A stretch of DNA of 64,000 nt from Chromatiales bacterium (GTDB lineage: Bacteria > Pseudomonadota > Gammaproteobacteria > Steroidobacterales > GCA-2729495), in NCBI GenBank assembly GCA_016789845.1, contig JAEUQA010000067.1:186001-250000 (forward strand). The letters are read 5' to 3'. Made by a program: the position numbers and the translations under genes. A model generated the notes under the pieces. It was given only the letters and a program-made list of their open reading frames with translations, had not been told where the DNA came from and did not search any database. This document shows positions 1 through 9,538 of this stretch, in pieces; positions within the stretch are counted from its first letter, which is position 1; each line of letters begins with the position of its first letter.

Positions 1-1337
1 CAGAAGGGCTTCATCGCCATCGGGTCACGGCGCGTGACACCCACGGCGCCCGTGGCTGCTGCAGTGGTCTCGGAGGCGACGCCTGCCCCGACCAGCACGC
101 CGTGCTGCCAGTTCCTGGCCTGGTACACCAGCGGGGCCAGTTCGCGGCGGCGGCCGCCGAAGATGATGGCGCTGATCGGCACGCCCTGGGGGTCATCCGC
201 GAGCGGCGAGTAGCTGGGGTTCCGGGGCGCTGCCACCGTGAACCGCGCGTTCGGGTGGGCGGCCGGGCCGTTCGCGGGATCATAGGGCCTGCCCTGCCAG
301 TCGATGGCCGGCGTGCCGCTGCCCTTGCCTTCCCACCAGGGTTCGTTCTCGGCGGTCAGCGCCACGTTCGTGAAGATCGTGTCGCTCCGGATCATGTCGA
401 AGGCATTGCGGTTGGTCTTTGGACTCGTGCCGGGCACCACGCCGAAGTACCCGGACTCGGGGTTGATCGCCCGCATCTGCCCCTGTTCATCCAGGTGGAG
501 CCAGGCGATGTCATCGCCCAGCGTGCGAACCTTCCAGCCCGAAAGCGAGGAAGGCGGGATCAGCATGGCGAGGTTGGTCTTGCCACAGGCAGACGGAAAT
601 GCAGCCGCCAGGTTGTGCTTCTCGCCCGTCGGACTCTCGATTTCCACCAGCAGCATGTGCTCGGCCAGCCAGCCCTCCTGCCGGGCCTGCCAGCTCGCAA
701 TGCGCAAGGCATGGCACTTCTTGCCGAGAAGGGCGTTGCCGCCGTAGCCCGAACCGATGCTCTGGATGAGCAGTTCGTCAGGGAAATGCATGATGAACCG
801 GCGGTTCGGGTCCAGGTCACCGGTGGAATGCAGGCCGCGCACGAACTTGTTGTCCCGCTCGATGCGCTCGAGGGCTGCCTTGCCCATGCGTGTCATCAGC
901 CGCATGTTCGCGGCCACGTAGGCGCTGTCCGTGATCTCGACGCCGCAGCGTGCATAGGGTGATGCTATCGGTCCCATGCAATAGGGCACCACGTACATGG
1001 TCCGGCCCTGCATGGCTCCGGCGAAGAGCGCGTCCATCTCGCCATGCGCTTCTTCCGGCGCCATCCAGTTGTTGTTGGGCCCCGCCGCCGCGGGATCCGG
1101 GGTGCAGACGAACGTCAGGTGCTCGACGCGGGCGACGTCCGACGGATCCGAGCGGTGCAGGTAGCAGTTGGGGTAGGTGCTGGGGTTCAGGGGCAGCAGG
1201 TCGCCCCTGGCGACCATCTGGTCGAGCAGTGCCTGGTACTCGGTATCCGAGCCATCGCACCAGTGGATCCTTGCCGGCTTGGTGAGTGCCGCTACGTCCT
1301 CTACCCAGCGGCGCAGCGCTGCATTGCTCGTCGTCAT
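1..1337 (-). CDS. pckG: Phosphoenolpyruvate carboxykinase (GTP), C-terminus beyond window
   Basis: Catalyses GTP-dependent conversion of oxaloacetate to phosphoenolpyruvate in gluconeogenesis, in the cytosol. About 445 residues are visible, against about 600-620 for the family, so the C-terminal part lies before base 1. The nucleotide-binding P-loop is clear (FPSACGKTNLAML), followed by GWKVRTLGDDIAWL and the Trp/Gly-rich ENEPWWEGKG segment, all typical of the GTP class and not of the ATP class. The start is the ATG whose reverse strand reads CAAGGACATCCGATG, with an AAGGA ribosome site. It is transcribed divergently from tsaB from a recognisable promoter about 110 bases upstream. The family is certain; only the unseen end is unknown. 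Confidence 0.97.
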   Translation of the reverse strand, partial: MTTSNAALRRWVEDVAALTKPARIHWCDGSDTEYQALLDQMVARGDLLPLNPSTYPNCYLHRSDPSDVARVEHLTFVCTPDPAAAGPNNNWMAPEEAHGEMDALFAGAMQGRTMYVVPYCMGPIASPYARCGVEITDSAYVAANMRLMTRMGKAALERIERDNKFVRGLHSTGDLDPNRRFIMHFPDELLIQSIGSGYGGNALLGKKCHALRIASWQARQEGWLAEHMLLVEIESPTGEKHNLAAAFPSACGKTNLAMLIPPSSLSGWKVRTLGDDIAWLHLDEQGQMRAINPESGYFGVVPGTSPKTNRNAFDMIRSDTIFTNVALTAENEPWWEGKGSGTPAIDWQGRPYDPANGPAAHPNARFTVAAPRNPSYSPLADDPQGVPISAIIFGGRRRELAPLVYQARNWQHGVLVGAGVASETTAAATGAVGVTRRDPMAMKPF

Positions 1338-1356
1338 CGGATGTCCTTGCCTGAGG

Positions 1357-1380
1357 TCTGTCGTGGAGTCTGTCGTGGAG
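1357..1380. repeat. Tandem 12-bp direct repeat in the pckG leader
   Basis: TCTGTCGTGGAG occurs twice with no gap, just upstream of the pckG ribosome-binding site and inside its predicted leader RNA. It could be a regulator site or a chance replication slip. Confidence 0.6.
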
Positions 1381-1451
1381 TGCGGCGACCAGCGCACATT
1401 CTTTGGTTTTGATAGCGCGTCAGTGGGTCGCCGTTCGCGCCACGTGCCACT

Positions 1452-1479
1452 ATTATACAGATCGGTCCGGATTGGTCAG
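1452..1479 (-). promoter_or_regulatory. Candidate sigma-70 promoter of pckG
   Basis: On the minus strand a perfect TATAAT (1457 down to 1452) lies 16 bases downstream of CTGACC (1479 down to 1474), a 4/6 match to TTGACA. This predicts an RNA start near 1445 and an untranslated leader of roughly 105 bases. The same AT-rich core reads TATTATAC on the plus strand and could also serve tsaB, but no good plus-strand -35 box was found. Confidence 0.55.
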
Positions 1480-1555
1480 AGGGTCGGCTGCTGTCAACAT
1501 ATGCGGGGGTCCTGGTGTTGATTCCGGCCGGCCTTCCGGCTTCGCTGCTGAGGAT

Positions 1556-2281
1556 TTGACGATTCCATCCGCTCCATTTACCTGCCTGGCAATCGAGACG
1601 GCAACTGACCTGCCGAGCCTCGCGGTTCTCCGCGGGGACTCCCTGGCCGTGCGGGAATCCCGCGGTCTGCGTGCGCCCTCCCGCCGTGTGTTCGAGTGGG
1701 CACGCGAGCTGCTGGACGAGTCGTCCGTCTCGCTGGGTGAGCTGGACTGCATCGCCTTCGGTGCCGGCCCCGGCAGCTTCACCGGCGTGAGGGTCGCCGT
1801 TGCCGTGGCCCAGGGGCTGGGTTATGCCCGCGGCTTGCCCCTGTGTCCCGTGTCTACCCTCGCCGCGCTCGCCTCGGGTGCTTTCCGGCGCACGACGGCG
1901 GACGCCGTCGCCTGCTGCCTGGACGCGCACATGGGCGAAGTGTATGTGGGCGCCTATCGTCGTGATCCGGAGGAGGGTGTCCGCGCGCTGGGCGCCGATG
2001 TCCTCCGGGCGCCCGACGCCGTCGCCCTGCCTGGTGACTGGACCTATTGCGCAGCCGGGCCGGGCTGGGCAGCCTATCCGCAACTTGCCGGCCGCTTGCA
2101 GTCCCGATTCGGCGGGCTCGAGCCCGACCTGCTCCCGTCTGCCGCCGACGTGGCGTTCCTGGCCAGGTCGCGGTTCCTGGCGGGCAGCATCGTGCAGGCC
2201 GCCGGGGCGCAGCCCAATTACCTTCGCCACAGGGTGGCCTCCGTCGCAAAGGCCGTGCTGGCCGGAAGGGATGACCAATGA
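1556..2281 (+). CDS. tsaB: tRNA threonylcarbamoyladenosine biosynthesis protein TsaB
   Basis: TsaB is the inactive ASKHA-fold partner that pairs with TsaD in making the t6A37 modification of ANN-decoding tRNAs. The N-terminus LAIETATDLPSLAVL and the motif FGAGPGSFTGVRVAVAVAQGL are diagnostic. Start choice is uncertain: the frame is open from an ATG at 1403, but family alignment puts the start close to LAIETAT. I therefore use the in-frame TTG at 1556, giving 241 residues against about 230 in E. coli. The stop overlaps the dsbB start as ATGA, so the two are translationally coupled. It diverges from pckG. Confidence 0.9.
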   Translation: MTIPSAPFTCLAIETATDLPSLAVLRGDSLAVRESRGLRAPSRRVFEWARELLDESSVSLGELDCIAFGAGPGSFTGVRVAVAVAQGLGYARGLPLCPVSTLAALASGAFRRTTADAVACCLDAHMGEVYVGAYRRDPEEGVRALGADVLRAPDAVALPGDWTYCAAGPGWAAYPQLAGRLQSRFGGLEPDLLPSAADVAFLARSRFLAGSIVQAAGAQPNYLRHRVASVAKAVLAGRDDQ

Positions 2282-2787
2282 ACGTTCGGACGGCAAATGC
2301 CCTGGGAGCCCTGGCCTGTGCCGGCCTGATGGCTTATGCGCTGTATGCGCAGCACGTGCTCGGACTGGAGCCCTGTCCGCTCTGCATCTTCCAGCGCGTC
2401 GCCGTGATCAGCCTTGGCGGGCTGTTCCTTCTGGCCGCCCTGCATCCCGCCGGACGCGCTGGCAGGCGTGCCTATTCGGTCGGGCTCGGGCTGGTTGCGC
2501 TTGCCGGCATCGGCGTGGCCGGCCGGCATGTGTGGCTCACCACCCTGCCGCCGGAACGCGTGCCTGCCTGCGGGCCTGGCCTCGACTTCATGCTCGAGTC
2601 GTTCCCGTTGCGCGAGGCCCTGGCCATGGTGCTTTCCGGCTCCGGGGAGTGCGCGTCGGTGGACTGGCGGTTCCTCGGGCTGAGCATGCCGGCGTGCGTG
2701 CTCGTTGCGCTGGTGTGCCTCGGCATCTACGGCGTCGCCTGCAACTGGCGCGCTGGCCGGCCCGGCGGTGCGCCAGCGGGAGCATGA
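2278..2787 (+). CDS. dsbB: Disulfide bond formation protein DsbB
   Basis: Inner-membrane quinone reductase that reoxidises periplasmic DsbA. The 169-residue product has four hydrophobic segments (about 8-26, 42-58, 68-86, 138-158). The first redox pair is PCPLC near residue 33. The second periplasmic pair is the Cys of PACGPG (about 100) and the Cys of GECASVDW (about 125). Length and layout match E. coli DsbB (176). It overlaps tsaB by four bases and ends three bases before the convergent dapE stop, with no obvious terminator hairpin between them. Confidence 0.95.
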   Translation: MNVRTANALGALACAGLMAYALYAQHVLGLEPCPLCIFQRVAVISLGGLFLLAALHPAGRAGRRAYSVGLGLVALAGIGVAGRHVWLTTLPPERVPACGPGLDFMLESFPLREALAMVLSGSGECASVDWRFLGLSMPACVLVALVCLGIYGVACNWRAGRPGGAPAGA

Positions 2788-2790
2788 CGC

Positions 2791-3918
2791 TCAGCCGAGG
2801 AGGCGCTCCAGGATCTCGCGGTACACCCCGCGCATGACGCCGATGTCTGCAACGGGAATCTGCTCGTTCGGCTTGTGAATCGTCGCGTTCACGGCGCCGA
2901 ACTCCACGACATGGGTTCCGCTCGGCGCAATGAACCGGCCATCGGAGGTCCCGCCGCCCGTGGACAGTTCCGGCACGACGCCGGTCAGCCGGGTCACTGC
3001 GGCCGCGACTGTCTCAGTGAGGATTCCCGGGGGCGTCAGGAAGGGCTCTCCCGAGAGATGCCAGTCCAGCGTGTAGTCCAGCTTGTGCTCGCGAAAGAGA
3101 CCCTCGATGTGGCTTCGCAGCTTCTCGTGGGTCCAGACCGTCGAGTAGCGGATGTTGAAGCGCGCCGACAGTGATCCAGGCGTGACATTCACGGCGTCGC
3201 CGATGCTCTCCAGTTTCACCACCTGGAAGCTGGACGGCGGGAAGAACTCGTTGCCGTTGTCGAGTGGCGCGCCATACAGTTTCGTCAGCACCGGGGCGAA
3301 GGCCTGGATCGGGTTGCGCGCCAGCTGGGGATAGGCCACGTGTCCCGCCAGCCCGTGGACCGTCAGGATGCCGCTCAGGGAGCCGCGCCGCCCGATCCGG
3401 ATGGTGTCGCCCAGTCGCTTCTCGCAGGAGGGCTCGCCGATCACGCACCAGTCCAGGCTCTCGCCACGATCCTTTAGCACCTGCATCACCCGCCTGGTGC
3501 CATCCTGCGCCTTGCCTTCCTCGTCGCTGGTGATCAGGAAGGCAATGGACCCGCGGTGGTCCTGCCGGCTCGCCACGAAGTCGGTAGTCGCGTCCAGCAT
3601 GGCGGCGAGTCCGGCCTTCATGTCGGCGGCGCCCCGGCCAAAGAGCACGCCATCGCGCACGACCGGGTCGAATGGGTCGGAGTGCCACTCGCTCCCTGGC
3701 CCCGCGGGGACGACGTCGGTGTGACCGGCAAAGCACAGGACGGGCCCGGCGGTGCCGCGCCGGGCCCAGAGGTTGGTGACCTCGCCGAACTGCAGGATCT
3801 CGACGGCGAAGCCCGCGGCGCGGAGGCGCGCAGCAAGCAGTTGCTGGCAGCCGGCGTCATCCGGCGTCACGGAAGGCCGCCGGATCAGGTCGCAGGCGAA
3901 GTCGAGGGTTTCCTTCAT
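2791..3918 (-). CDS. dapE: Succinyl-diaminopimelate desuccinylase
   Basis: Hydrolyses N-succinyl-LL-diaminopimelate in the succinylase branch of lysine and peptidoglycan synthesis. It is a di-zinc M20-family enzyme. Visible motifs are FAGHTDVVPAG (metal ligand His66 and catalytic Asp68), GRGAADMKAG (bridging Asp), TSDEEGKA (general base and ligand Glu pair) and ATIHKPNE (C-terminal His). The chosen start MKETLDFACDLI gives exactly 375 residues, as in E. coli; an upstream in-frame ATG at 3987 would run into dapD. It lies 16 bases downstream of dapD, in the same operon. Confidence 0.97.
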   Translation of the reverse strand: MKETLDFACDLIRRPSVTPDDAGCQQLLAARLRAAGFAVEILQFGEVTNLWARRGTAGPVLCFAGHTDVVPAGPGSEWHSDPFDPVVRDGVLFGRGAADMKAGLAAMLDATTDFVASRQDHRGSIAFLITSDEEGKAQDGTRRVMQVLKDRGESLDWCVIGEPSCEKRLGDTIRIGRRGSLSGILTVHGLAGHVAYPQLARNPIQAFAPVLTKLYGAPLDNGNEFFPPSSFQVVKLESIGDAVNVTPGSLSARFNIRYSTVWTHEKLRSHIEGLFREHKLDYTLDWHLSGEPFLTPPGILTETVAAAVTRLTGVVPELSTGGGTSDGRFIAPSGTHVVEFGAVNATIHKPNEQIPVADIGVMRGVYREILERLLG

Positions 3919-3934
3919 GGGTTTCCGGCTTGCC

Positions 3935-4762
3935 TCAATCGCTGCGCAGGAGTTCGTTGAGCGAGACCTTGGCACGGGTCTTCGCATCCACCCGCTTCAC
4001 GATCACGGCGCAATACAGGCTGCAGCGACCGCCCTCCGAGGGAAGATTGCCCGGGACCACGACGGCGCCCGCCGGCACCCGGCCGTAGAGCACCTCGTCC
4101 CGGGCCCGGTCGTAGATGCGGGTACTCTGCCCGATGAACACGCCCATCGAGATCACGGCGCCTTCCTCGACCACCACGCCCTCGACGATCTCGGAGCGTG
4201 CACCGATGAAGCAGTTGTCCTCGATGATCGTCGGCCCTGCCTGCACGGGCTCCAGCACCCCGCCAATCCCCACGCCACCCGACAGGTGCACGTTGCGGCC
4301 GATCTGCGCGCAGCTGCCGACGGTGGCCCAGGTGTCCACCATCGTGCCGCTGTCCACGAAGGCGCCGATGTTCACGAAGGAGGGCATCAGGACCACGTTG
4401 CCGGCCACGTAAGCCCCGTGCCGGACGATGGCGCCCGGGACGACCCGGGTGCCGGCAGCGGCAAACTGCTCCTGGCTCCAGTCCTGGTACTTGAGCGGTA
4501 CCTTGTCGTAGTAATCGGTGACGCCGGCCGGCATGCGCAGGCTACGCTCGATGCCGAAGTGCAGCAGCACGGCCTTCTTGAGCCACTGGTTGACTACCCA
4601 GCCCTGCGCGGTCTTCTCGGCGACCCGCGCTTCGCCGCGGTCGAGCAGGGCGATGGCCTGCGTCACTGCGGAGCGCAGTTCAGGTGCGGCGTTGGCGAGG
4701 TCCAGTGCCGCCCTGTTGTCGAAGGCGGCGTCGATCGTGCTCTGGATGCTGGCGTGATTCAC
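3935..4762 (-). CDS. dapD: 2,3,4,5-tetrahydropyridine-2,6-dicarboxylate N-succinyltransferase
   Basis: Transfers succinyl from succinyl-CoA to tetrahydrodipicolinate, the first committed step of the succinylase diaminopimelate pathway. The 275-residue length matches E. coli DapD (274). An N-terminal helical domain is followed by a left-handed beta-helix of hexapeptide repeats ([19 protein letters not shown] and after), ending in SLNELLRSD. Translation starts at GTG with GGAAAGAAG upstream. Sitting directly before dapE, the pair encodes consecutive pathway steps. Confidence 0.97.
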   Translation of the reverse strand: MNHASIQSTIDAAFDNRAALDLANAAPELRSAVTQAIALLDRGEARVAEKTAQGWVVNQWLKKAVLLHFGIERSLRMPAGVTDYYDKVPLKYQDWSQEQFAAAGTRVVPGAIVRHGAYVAGNVVLMPSFVNIGAFVDSGTMVDTWATVGSCAQIGRNVHLSGGVGIGGVLEPVQAGPTIIEDNCFIGARSEIVEGVVVEEGAVISMGVFIGQSTRIYDRARDEVLYGRVPAGAVVVPGNLPSEGGRCSLYCAVIVKRVDAKTRAKVSLNELLRSD

Positions 4763-4802
4763 TGCTTCTTTCCGGAATGTGGTGGCTGGGTCTGTCGGGG
4801 CG

Positions 4803-7520
4803 TCACGCCGCGCTGTCGAGCGCCTGCGTCACCGCCTGCTTCAGGCGATCGCAGAGGTCCGGGTCGAGAGGCGCACCCGTCGCGTCCGTGACGTAGAAGA
4901 CGTCCTCGGCGCGTTCCCCGACGGTCAGGATCTTGGCGGCCTGGATGCCGACCCGGTGATTGCGCAGCACCTGCCCGACCTGGCACAGGAGGCCAGGACG
5001 GTCGCCGGCGACGATCTCCATCACCGTGCGGTCGTTGGTCTCGTCGGCGGCGAAGCTGACCATGGTCGGTGTCGAGAACATTCGCACCTGGCGCGGCGGG
5101 CGGCGGGTGACCCGCAGCGCCTTCTCCTCGCCGGCCGTGACCGCCTGCTCCAGCCGGCGCAGGATCTGGTTCCGGCGCTCGTTGTCGCGGCTCTGCTCGC
5201 CACCGTTCTCGAGGACGACGTAGGTGGACAGGCTGAAGCCGTTGCCCAGCCGGATGATGCGGGCGTCGGCGATGTTCAGGCCGAGCTCGTCCAGCACGGC
5301 CGTGGCCGTGGCGAAGGTCGAGCGGTCCTGGGGGGCGTAGACGACGACAGCGGTGCCGGCGCCGGATGCCTCGTCCTGGACGCCGACCAGGACCCGGCGT
5401 CCCTCGTCTTCCCGCGCCGCGAGCAGGCGGGTGTGCCAGGCGATCTCCTCGGGCCGGCACCGGAGGAAGTAATCGTCGCCGAGCTCGGCCCAGAGTTCGT
5501 CGATCCGGGGCGCCGGGATGCCGGCCACGCCGGGCAGCGCGCGGGCCGCGGCCTTGCGCTCCGCAATCAGCTCGTCCCGGTCGATGGGCTTCTCCAGGCC
5601 CCGCCGGAGGGCGCGCTTGGCCTGGCCGTAGAGCTCCTCGAAGAGCTGGGCCTTCCAGGAGTTCCAGAGCTTCGGGTTCGTGCCCCGCACGTCCGCCACG
5701 GTCAGCAGGTACAGGTAGTCCAGGTGGACCTCGTCGCCTATGAGGCCGGCGAAATCCCGGATCACCGCGGGGTCACTGATGTCGCGCTTCTGGGCGGTGA
5801 GCGACAGCAGGAGGTGGTTGCGCACGAGCCAGGCGACCAGCCGCGCGTCGTAGCGGCTCATCCCGTGCTCGAGCACGAAGGACTCCGCATCCAGGGCGCC
5901 CAGCTCCGAGTGGTCGCCGCCACGTCCCTTGGCGATGTCATGGAACAGTCCGGCGAGATAGGCGAGCTCCGGCGCGGGCAGGGCCTGCATGATCTCCGAG
6001 CAGCGCGGAAATTCGTGGTTGTACCGGTCCAGCGCGAATCGCCGCAGGTTGCTGACCACGAACAGCGTGTGCTCGTCCACGGTGTAGGCATGGAAGAGGT
6101 CGTACTGCATGCGGCCGACGATCCGGCCGAAGGCGGGCACGTACCGGCCCAGCACCCCGTAGCGGTTCATTCTCCGCAGTTCGTGCGTAACCCCCTCCTT
6201 GGCGCGCAGGATCTGGAGGAAGAGCCGGTGGTTGCGCGGGTCCTGCCGGAATTCGTCGTCGATGAGGTTGAGGCTGCGCCTGATCAGCGAGATCGTCCCG
6301 GCGCTGACGCCCTTCAGCTCGGGGCGCTGCTGGAGGATCAGGAACAGCTCCAGCAGCGCGGACGGCGTCCGGTCGAAGGCGCCGTCGTCGGCGACCTGGA
6401 TGAAGCCGTTGTGGACGCTGAAGCGCTCGTTCAGCGGCACGGCCTCCGCATCGGGGTCGTTGAGGATCGCCTCCTGGAACTGCTGCAGGAGCATCTCGTT
6501 CAGGCGGCTCAGGTCCATGACTGTGCGGTAGTAGCGCTGCATGAACTGCTCGACCGCGAGCATGTAGGTCGCATCCTGGTAGCCGAAGAGCTGGGCGATC
6601 CGGCTCTGGTGATCGAACAGCAGCCGGTCCTCGTGACGGCCCGTCAGGAGGTGGAGGGCGAAGCGGATCCGCCAGAGGAATTCCCGGCCCTGGATGAGCA
6701 GCCGCAGTTCGGGCGGGCTCAGGAAGCTGCGGCTGACCAGGTATTCCAGGTCGCCCCGGCCGTATTCCCGGAGCGCCACCCAGCTGATGGTCTGGATATC
6801 GCGCAGGCCGCCGGGGCTGCCCTTGACGTCGGGCTCGAGGTTGTAGGCGGTATCGTCGTAGCGGTGATGGCGAGTCTGCTGCTCGCGGATCTTGCCCTCG
6901 AAGAACTGCCGCGAGGGCCAGACCTTGCCGGGGGCGATGGCGGCCTGCATTTCCCACAGCAGGTCTTCGGATCCCAGCAGCAGCCGGGCTTCCATCAGCG
7001 TGGTGACAACGGTGAGGTCTTCGCCGGCATCGTGGCCGCACTCGGCGGCACTGCGGACGCTGTGGCGGATCTCGATCCCGGCGTCCCAGAGGAGGGTCAG
7101 GAAATCCGAGAGGCTGTCCGGCGGCGGAGGCGTTGCTCTCGGTGGTGTCAGGACGAGGAGGTCCACATCCGAGCAGGGGTGGAGCTCGCCACGGCCGTAG
7201 CCGCCAACGGCCACCAGCGCGCAGTCCGCATGGCCCGGGTCACCGGCCCGTCGCCACGCTTCGCACACCACCAGGTCCACCAGGGCGGCCCGGTCGGCCA
7301 CGAGCCGGGCCGCCGTCTCGTGGCCGAGAAAACGCTGCTTCAGGGCCGCATTGCCCGCGTTGAGGACGTGCCGGAGGATCAGCCGGGCGTCGCCCTCGGC
7401 CTGCAGGAGGCTCCGCACGGCAGTCCATTCGAAAGCCGTGCCGTCCGGCTGCAGGACCGTGGAGGCCAGGTGACGCGCATCGTCGCTCAGGCTCAGCGGA
7501 GGACTGACTGCAGCGTTCAT
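4803..7520 (-). CDS. glnD: Bifunctional uridylyltransferase/uridylyl-removing enzyme GlnD
   Basis: Nitrogen sensor that uridylylates PII proteins when glutamine is low and deuridylylates them when it is high. The product has about 905 residues. The nucleotidyltransferase motif [17 protein letters not shown] lies at about 106-122. The HD hydrolase motif [18 protein letters not shown] is near 525. Two C-terminal ACT domains that bind glutamine cover roughly 710-790 and 820-900. The start ATG overlaps the map stop codon as ATGA; an earlier in-frame ATG at 7589 lies inside map and is not favoured. The map-glnD-dapD order is the classic gammaproteobacterial one. Confidence 0.97.
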   Translation of the reverse strand: MNAAVSPPLSLSDDARHLASTVLQPDGTAFEWTAVRSLLQAEGDARLILRHVLNAGNAALKQRFLGHETAARLVADRAALVDLVVCEAWRRAGDPGHADCALVAVGGYGRGELHPCSDVDLLVLTPPRATPPPPDSLSDFLTLLWDAGIEIRHSVRSAAECGHDAGEDLTVVTTLMEARLLLGSEDLLWEMQAAIAPGKVWPSRQFFEGKIREQQTRHHRYDDTAYNLEPDVKGSPGGLRDIQTISWVALREYGRGDLEYLVSRSFLSPPELRLLIQGREFLWRIRFALHLLTGRHEDRLLFDHQSRIAQLFGYQDATYMLAVEQFMQRYYRTVMDLSRLNEMLLQQFQEAILNDPDAEAVPLNERFSVHNGFIQVADDGAFDRTPSALLELFLILQQRPELKGVSAGTISLIRRSLNLIDDEFRQDPRNHRLFLQILRAKEGVTHELRRMNRYGVLGRYVPAFGRIVGRMQYDLFHAYTVDEHTLFVVSNLRRFALDRYNHEFPRCSEIMQALPAPELAYLAGLFHDIAKGRGGDHSELGALDAESFVLEHGMSRYDARLVAWLVRNHLLLSLTAQKRDISDPAVIRDFAGLIGDEVHLDYLYLLTVADVRGTNPKLWNSWKAQLFEELYGQAKRALRRGLEKPIDRDELIAERKAAARALPGVAGIPAPRIDELWAELGDDYFLRCRPEEIAWHTRLLAAREDEGRRVLVGVQDEASGAGTAVVVYAPQDRSTFATATAVLDELGLNIADARIIRLGNGFSLSTYVVLENGGEQSRDNERRNQILRRLEQAVTAGEEKALRVTRRPPRQVRMFSTPTMVSFAADETNDRTVMEIVAGDRPGLLCQVGQVLRNHRVGIQAAKILTVGERAEDVFYVTDATGAPLDPDLCDRLKQAVTQALDSAA

Positions 7521-8284
7521 CGCCGTTCTTCCGCGCCGAGGGTCAGCACTTCGCAGCCGTCCTTCGTGATCAGCACGGTGTGTTCCCACTGGGCCGACAG
7601 CGAATGATCCCGGGTGACGACGGTCCAGCCGTCCGGCAGGAGCCGGACGTGGCGCTTGCCGACATTCACCATGGGCTCGATGGTGAAGGTCAGCCCTTCC
7701 CGCAGCTCCAGGCCGGTTCCCGGCTCGCCGTAGTGCAGGACCTGGGGGTCCTCGTGGAATACCCGGCCAATGCCGTGGCCACAGTATTCCCGCACCACGC
7801 TGAAACCCTGGGCCTCGACGTATTGCTGGATCGCGTGGCCGATGTCGCCGAGCCGCTTGCCGGGACCTGCCTGCTCAATCCCGAGCCACAGGGCCTCCCG
7901 GCACACCCTGACGACCCTTTCGCCCTGGATCGTGCCCTTGCCGACGAAGAACATGCGGCTGCTGTCCCCGTGGAAGCCGTCCTTGATCACCGTGATGTCG
8001 ACGTTGACGATATCGCCGGGCCGAAGCTTCCTGTCGCCCGGGATGCCATGGCAGACCACGTGGTTCACGGAGGTGCAGATGGACCTGGGGAAGCCCCGGT
8101 AGTTGAGTGGGGCCGGAATCGCATGCTGCACATCGACGATATAGTCGTGGCAGATCCGGTCCAGTTCGTCGGTCGTGACGCCGGGCTGGATGTAGGGGCC
8201 GATCATGTCCAGGACCTCGGCGGTCAGGCGGCCCGCGACCCGCATGGCGTCCTGCTCTGCCGGGGACTTGATCGTGATGCTCAT
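7517..8284 (-). CDS. map: Type I methionine aminopeptidase
   Basis: Removes the initiator methionine from nascent proteins. The 255-residue pita-bread fold carries the five metal ligands: Asp in NVDITV, Asp in HGDSSRMF, His in CGHGIGRVFHEDP, Glu in TIEPM and Glu in QWEHTVLI. There is no N-terminal extension, so it is type Ia. It heads the map-glnD-dapD-dapE transcription unit, and its stop overlaps the glnD start. It is divergent from rpsB, as in E. coli. Confidence 0.97.
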   Translation of the reverse strand: MSITIKSPAEQDAMRVAGRLTAEVLDMIGPYIQPGVTTDELDRICHDYIVDVQHAIPAPLNYRGFPRSICTSVNHVVCHGIPGDRKLRPGDIVNVDITVIKDGFHGDSSRMFFVGKGTIQGERVVRVCREALWLGIEQAGPGKRLGDIGHAIQQYVEAQGFSVVREYCGHGIGRVFHEDPQVLHYGEPGTGLELREGLTFTIEPMVNVGKRHVRLLPDGWTVVTRDHSLSAQWEHTVLITKDGCEVLTLGAEERR

Positions 8285-8368
8285 TCCGTGACTGGGACCT
8301 GGCGTGGCCGGCTTGGGGGTAAGCCCCAGGGACTGGGCCAGGGGGTTGGACCAGGGACCGGAACCGCG

Positions 8369-8397
8369 TTGTGACCGTTAATCCGCTATGGTATAAA
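8369..8397 (+). promoter_or_regulatory. Sigma-70 promoter of the rpsB-tsf operon
   Basis: TTGTGA at 8369-8374 and TATAAA at 8392-8397 are separated by exactly 17 bases. A GC-only discriminator follows (GCGCGCGCCC), the kind found at stringently controlled ribosomal promoters. The predicted RNA start is about 8404, leaving a leader of about 177 bases before rpsB. Confidence 0.75.
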
Positions 8398-8403
8398 GCG
8401 CGC

Positions 8404-8580
8404 GCCCTAGAGGCAACGAAATCCACACGCGTTCCGTCACGTCTGGCTGGGTGCCTTCTTCCGTTTCGGGAGTCGGTTGCCGGATGGGGACCGCGGCGGC
8501 CCTAACCCGAAGCAACAATACGGTCCTGATCCGAGACTTGTCACTGACTGGTCCCGGGGGCAGGTCCCGAAGGAGATCCC
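8404..8580 (+). promoter_or_regulatory. rpsB 5' leader, candidate S2 autoregulatory region
   Basis: This untranslated leader has no open gene on either strand. Visible structure includes a long-range GGACCG (8488-8493) / CGGTCC (8521-8526) pairing and a strong AAGGAGAT ribosome-binding site before the ATG. In E. coli the rpsB leader mediates feedback by protein S2. The same role here is inference from position and length, as I could not fold it fully. Confidence 0.35.
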
Positions 8581-9519
8581 ATGACTGACGTGAGCATGCG
8601 CCAGATGCTCGAGGCTGGTGTGCATTTTGGCCACCAGACTCGCTACTGGAACCCCAAGATGGGCCCGTACATCTTCGGCGCCCGTAACAACATCCACATC
8701 ATCAACCTGGAACACACCGTGCCGCTGTTCCGCAAGGCGACCGCGTTCATCCGGTCCCTCGCGGCGGATGGTGGCCGGATCCTGTTCGTGGGCACCAAGC
8801 GGTCCGCACGGGATTCCGTGAAGGTCCAGGCCGACCGCTGCGGCATGCCCCACGTCAGCCACCGCTGGCTCGGCGGCACGCTGACCAACTTCAAGACCGT
8901 GAAGCAGTCCATCAAGCGCCTCGAGGATCTCGACGCGATGGAGCAGGATGGCCGCTTCACCAAACTGACCAAGAAGGAAGTACTCGAGCGTCGCCGGGAG
9001 CGCGAGAAGCTCGAGCGCAGCCTCGGTGGCGTGAAGACCATGGCGACCCTGCCGGACGCCATCTTCGTCATCGACGTGGGCCACGAGAAGATCGCCGTGC
9101 ACGAGGCCAACAAGCTGGGCATTCCCGTGGTTGGCATCGTGGACACCAATTCGTCGCCCGACGGCGTGCAGTACATGATCCCCGGCAATGATGACGCCAT
9201 GCGCGCCGCGGAGCTGTATGCCATCGCCGTCGCCGACGCGGTGCTCGAGGGCAAGGCATCGATTCCGGCATTGCCGGTGGGCGAAGACGACTTCGTCGAA
9301 CTGGACGCGGAAGGCCGGCCCAAGTCTTCGCCGGAAGGGCGGCGTCCCGCCGCCGCCAAGCGTCCCGCCCGCAAGCCGGGCGCGGCTCCGGCCAGCGCGC
9401 CTCGTGGCCGCACCAAGAGCGCCAGGGCTGCGGGAAGTGCCGAGGCATCACCGGTTGCTGCCGAATCCGTGGGCGCCGAGGCGGTTCCTGCCTCCGGCGA
9501 CACCGAGCCCCAGGCCTGA
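8581..9519 (+). CDS. rpsB: 30S ribosomal protein S2 with long C-terminal tail
   Basis: Small-subunit protein bound at the head/body junction and needed for S1 binding. Residues 1 to about 235 are canonical: [22 protein letters not shown] at the start, then [24 protein letters not shown] and [14 protein letters not shown]. About 70 further residues form an Ala/Pro/Arg-rich tail absent from E. coli S2 (241 residues), with a basic first half ([13 protein letters not shown]) and an acidic, alanine-rich end. It is first in the operon with tsf, 19 bases upstream of the tsf start. Confidence 0.98.
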   Translation: MTDVSMRQMLEAGVHFGHQTRYWNPKMGPYIFGARNNIHIINLEHTVPLFRKATAFIRSLAADGGRILFVGTKRSARDSVKVQADRCGMPHVSHRWLGGTLTNFKTVKQSIKRLEDLDAMEQDGRFTKLTKKEVLERRREREKLERSLGGVKTMATLPDAIFVIDVGHEKIAVHEANKLGIPVVGIVDTNSSPDGVQYMIPGNDDAMRAAELYAIAVADAVLEGKASIPALPVGEDDFVELDAEGRPKSSPEGRRPAAAKRPARKPGAAPASAPRGRTKSARAAGSAEASPVAAESVGAEAVPASGDTEPQA

Positions 9520-9538
9520 GCAGGGCAGGAGAGTCACG

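Noticed and set aside
4779..7607. A 942-codon open frame on the plus strand opposite glnD
   Set aside because: It mirrors glnD, which has unmistakable GlnD motifs. High-GC genes keep antisense frames open, and the translation has no recognisable domain and a biased, repetitive composition.
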